A DNA stretch of 6,039 bases. It comes from an uncultured bacterium. Its GTDB lineage: Bacteria; Actinomycetota; Coriobacteriia; Coriobacteriales; Eggerthellaceae. This document shows positions 5,076-6,039 of the stretch, one piece after another; position 1 is the stretch's first letter; each line of letters starts with the position of its first letter. Both the position numbers and the translations under genes were made by a program. Under the pieces are notes generated by a model. The model was not told the DNA's origin and made no database searches. It saw nothing but the letters and a program-made list of their open reading frames with translations. The stretch is taken from NCBI GenBank assembly GCA_947649215.1, contig CANSQW010000088.1:1-6039 (forward strand), given 5' to 3'.

Positions 5076-5909
5076 ATGGCAATTACCGCTGATGACATCC
5101 ATAACCAGAGCTTCTCCATCGATCGGAAGGGCTACGATGTCGACGAGGTCGACGTCTTCCTGGAGCATGTGGCCGACGAGATCGATGATCTGAACGATCA
5201 GATCGCGCACCTCGAGCGCGCGCTCAACGACGCGAAGTTCGAGGGCTTCGACGCCCCGGCTGCCGCCACGGCCATCATCGCGACAGAGGAGGTGCAGCCC
5301 TCCCCGCAGATCGCGGAGCTCGAGGCCGCCCTCATCACCAAGGATGCGCGCATCGCCGAGCTCGAGCGTCAGCTCGAGGACAAGCGTGCCGACGACAACG
5401 CCATCGCCCAGGCCCTCATCATCGCCCAGCGCTCGGCCGACGAGATTCTCGTCAAGGCCAACGCCCAGGCCACTGAGACCATCCAGGACGCCCGCGACGA
5501 GGCCCAGCGCATCGTCGACCGCGCCAACGATGACCGCCAGGATGTGATCGACGCCATCCGCAAGCTCCAGGACGACCGAGAGGACGCCCGCGAGGAGTAC
5601 TCCGACCTGCTCCGCGACATCATCGCCGACGCCTCCCGCAAGCTCGCGAGCATCGGCGGGGACCTGGCTGCCGTTCCCGCGACGGCCTCCCGTGCCGCCG
5701 CGCCCGTCGCGCAGCCTGAGGTGAGGCCCGCCGAGGTGACCTCCGAGTTCGAGATCGACGAGTTCGTCGCCTCGCCCATGGACTACACCACGCCCCAGGC
5801 CGCCGAGACCGTCGTGGCCGCCGCCACCCCCGTGGCGAGCGCCTACGAGAAGGATCTCTCCGGCTTCGGCGATGCCGACGACTCCTTCGAGTTCGAAGAG
5901 ATCGACTAG
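5076..5909 (+). CDS. divIVA: DivIVA (Wag31-like) coiled-coil polarity and septum protein
   Basis: DivIVA proteins assemble on negatively curved membrane at poles and septa and recruit partners; in Actinomycetota they often direct polar wall growth. The family N-terminal domain is clear: ADDIHNQSF (5-13) and KGYDVDEVDVFL (18-29). A coiled coil begins near residue 23. A linker at about 56-76 leads to a long second coiled coil from about 77 to 190, with IAELE repeated two heptads apart (79-83 and 93-97). Residues about 195-255 are an Ala/Pro/Val-rich linker, and the last ~22 residues form an acidic tail with aromatics (DLSGFGDADD, SFEFEEID). The Phe that inserts into membrane in B. subtilis (F17 before R18-G19-Y20) is Arg here, with I15 the nearest hydrophobic residue. 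ATG 5076 is in the expected family position. The gene is the last of the block, ended by a strong terminator. A length of 277 residues is normal for an actinobacterial member. Confidence 0.94.
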   Translation: MAITADDIHNQSFSIDRKGYDVDEVDVFLEHVADEIDDLNDQIAHLERALNDAKFEGFDAPAAATAIIATEEVQPSPQIAELEAALITKDARIAELERQLEDKRADDNAIAQALIIAQRSADEILVKANAQATETIQDARDEAQRIVDRANDDRQDVIDAIRKLQDDREDAREEYSDLLRDIIADASRKLASIGGDLAAVPATASRAAAPVAQPEVRPAEVTSEFEIDEFVASPMDYTTPQAAETVVAAATPVASAYEKDLSGFGDADDSFEFEEID

Positions 5910-5934
5910 CACGCGAAAGACGGCAAGCAGACAG

Positions 5935-5965
5935 GGGGCGCGTCGCGGGACGCGCCCCTTTTTTT
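5935..5965 (+). terminator. Intrinsic terminator after divIVA
   Basis: GGGGCGCGTC (5935-5944) and GACGCGCCCC (5949-5958) form a perfect ten-pair stem with a GCGG loop, directly followed by seven T residues (5959-5965). It begins 26 bases after the divIVA stop codon. A G-U pair (5934/5959) could lengthen the stem. No A-run precedes it, so it works in the + direction only. It marks the end of the ftsZ-divIVA transcription unit. Confidence 0.93.
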
Positions 5966-5969
5966 ATGC

Positions 5970-5988
5970 CCCCGCCGAGCCGGCGGGG
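5970..5988 (+). other. GC hairpin just downstream of the terminator
   Basis: CCCCGCCG (5970-5977) and CGGCGGGG (5981-5988) form a perfect eight-pair stem with an AGC loop, five bases after the terminator's T-run. No T-run follows immediately; the TTTTTT at 6010-6015 is too distant. It may be a backup structure for readthrough transcripts or simple GC symmetry. The remaining bases to 6039 hold no gene that can be supported. Confidence 0.4.
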
Positions 5989-6039
5989 CGCCGGGCGGGA
6001 AACCAGCCGTTTTTTAGCAAGAAATGACGGGGGTGCATT

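Noticed and set aside
4896..5912. Long open frame on the minus strand opposite divIVA (338 codons)
   Set aside because: It is a by-product of GC-rich codon use antisense to a clear divIVA. It is a low-complexity Gly/Leu/Val/Asp composition with no recognisable domain.
6003..6015. TTTTTT at 6010-6015 as a second terminator
   Set aside because: No stable stem directly precedes the T-run; the nearest stem ends at 5988, too far away.
6024..6039. ATG near the right edge as the start of a next gene
   Set aside because: Only five codons are visible and no convincing ribosome site precedes it, so nothing can be claimed.

Overview
This window is a GC-rich, almost fully coding stretch carrying the distal part of a division and cell wall (dcw) cluster from a high-GC Gram-positive bacterium. 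All genes are on the + strand: ftsQ, ftsZ, pgeF (ylmD), yggS (ylmE), sepF (ylmF), yggT (ylmG), divIVA. The FtsZ and DivIVA sequences, the direct ftsQ-ftsZ junction without ftsA, and the strong G/C preference at third codon positions point to Actinomycetota. The class Coriobacteriia (Collinsella/Olsenella/Eggerthella-like gut lineages) is my best guess, but it rests on recognition alone and not on a database search.

Layout. Bases 1-853 hold ftsQ, which is open at the left edge and probably truncated there. The 165-base gap 854-1018 is the main regulatory region. It has a sigma-A-type promoter (912-939), a CG-rich imperfect palindrome (951-972), an 11-base direct repeat (980-1004) and a strong ribosome site for ftsZ. 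Next come ftsZ (1019-2143), pgeF (2155-2979) and yggS (about 2985-3674), packed with 11 and 5 bases between them, which indicates translationally linked operon genes. A 113-base gap with two small hairpins precedes sepF (3788-4684). Then follow yggT (4736-4990) and divIVA (5076-5909). A strong intrinsic terminator (5935-5965) ends the unit, and a second hairpin lies just beyond it. The last ~50 bases contain no gene I can support. No gap exceeds 300 bases.

How the genes fit together. FtsZ forms the Z-ring and ends in a conserved C-terminal peptide. With no ftsA seen here, SepF is the likely membrane anchor that binds this peptide. FtsQ links the ring to septal peptidoglycan synthesis. DivIVA marks curved membrane or poles and in Actinomycetota directs wall growth. 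YggT is a small membrane protein of the same neighbourhood. PgeF edits cytoplasmic peptidoglycan precursors, and YggS/PLPBP keeps pyridoxal phosphate and amino-acid pools balanced. The set matches the Bacillus ylmD-E-F-G-divIVA block joined directly to ftsZ, but without ylmH.

I found no mobile element, CRISPR array, RNA gene or undescribed multi-gene system. The points most worth a second look are local: the ftsZ leader, the long SepF linker with an Asp/Tyr repeat, the substituted membrane-binding position in DivIVA, and the cysteine pair in FtsQ.
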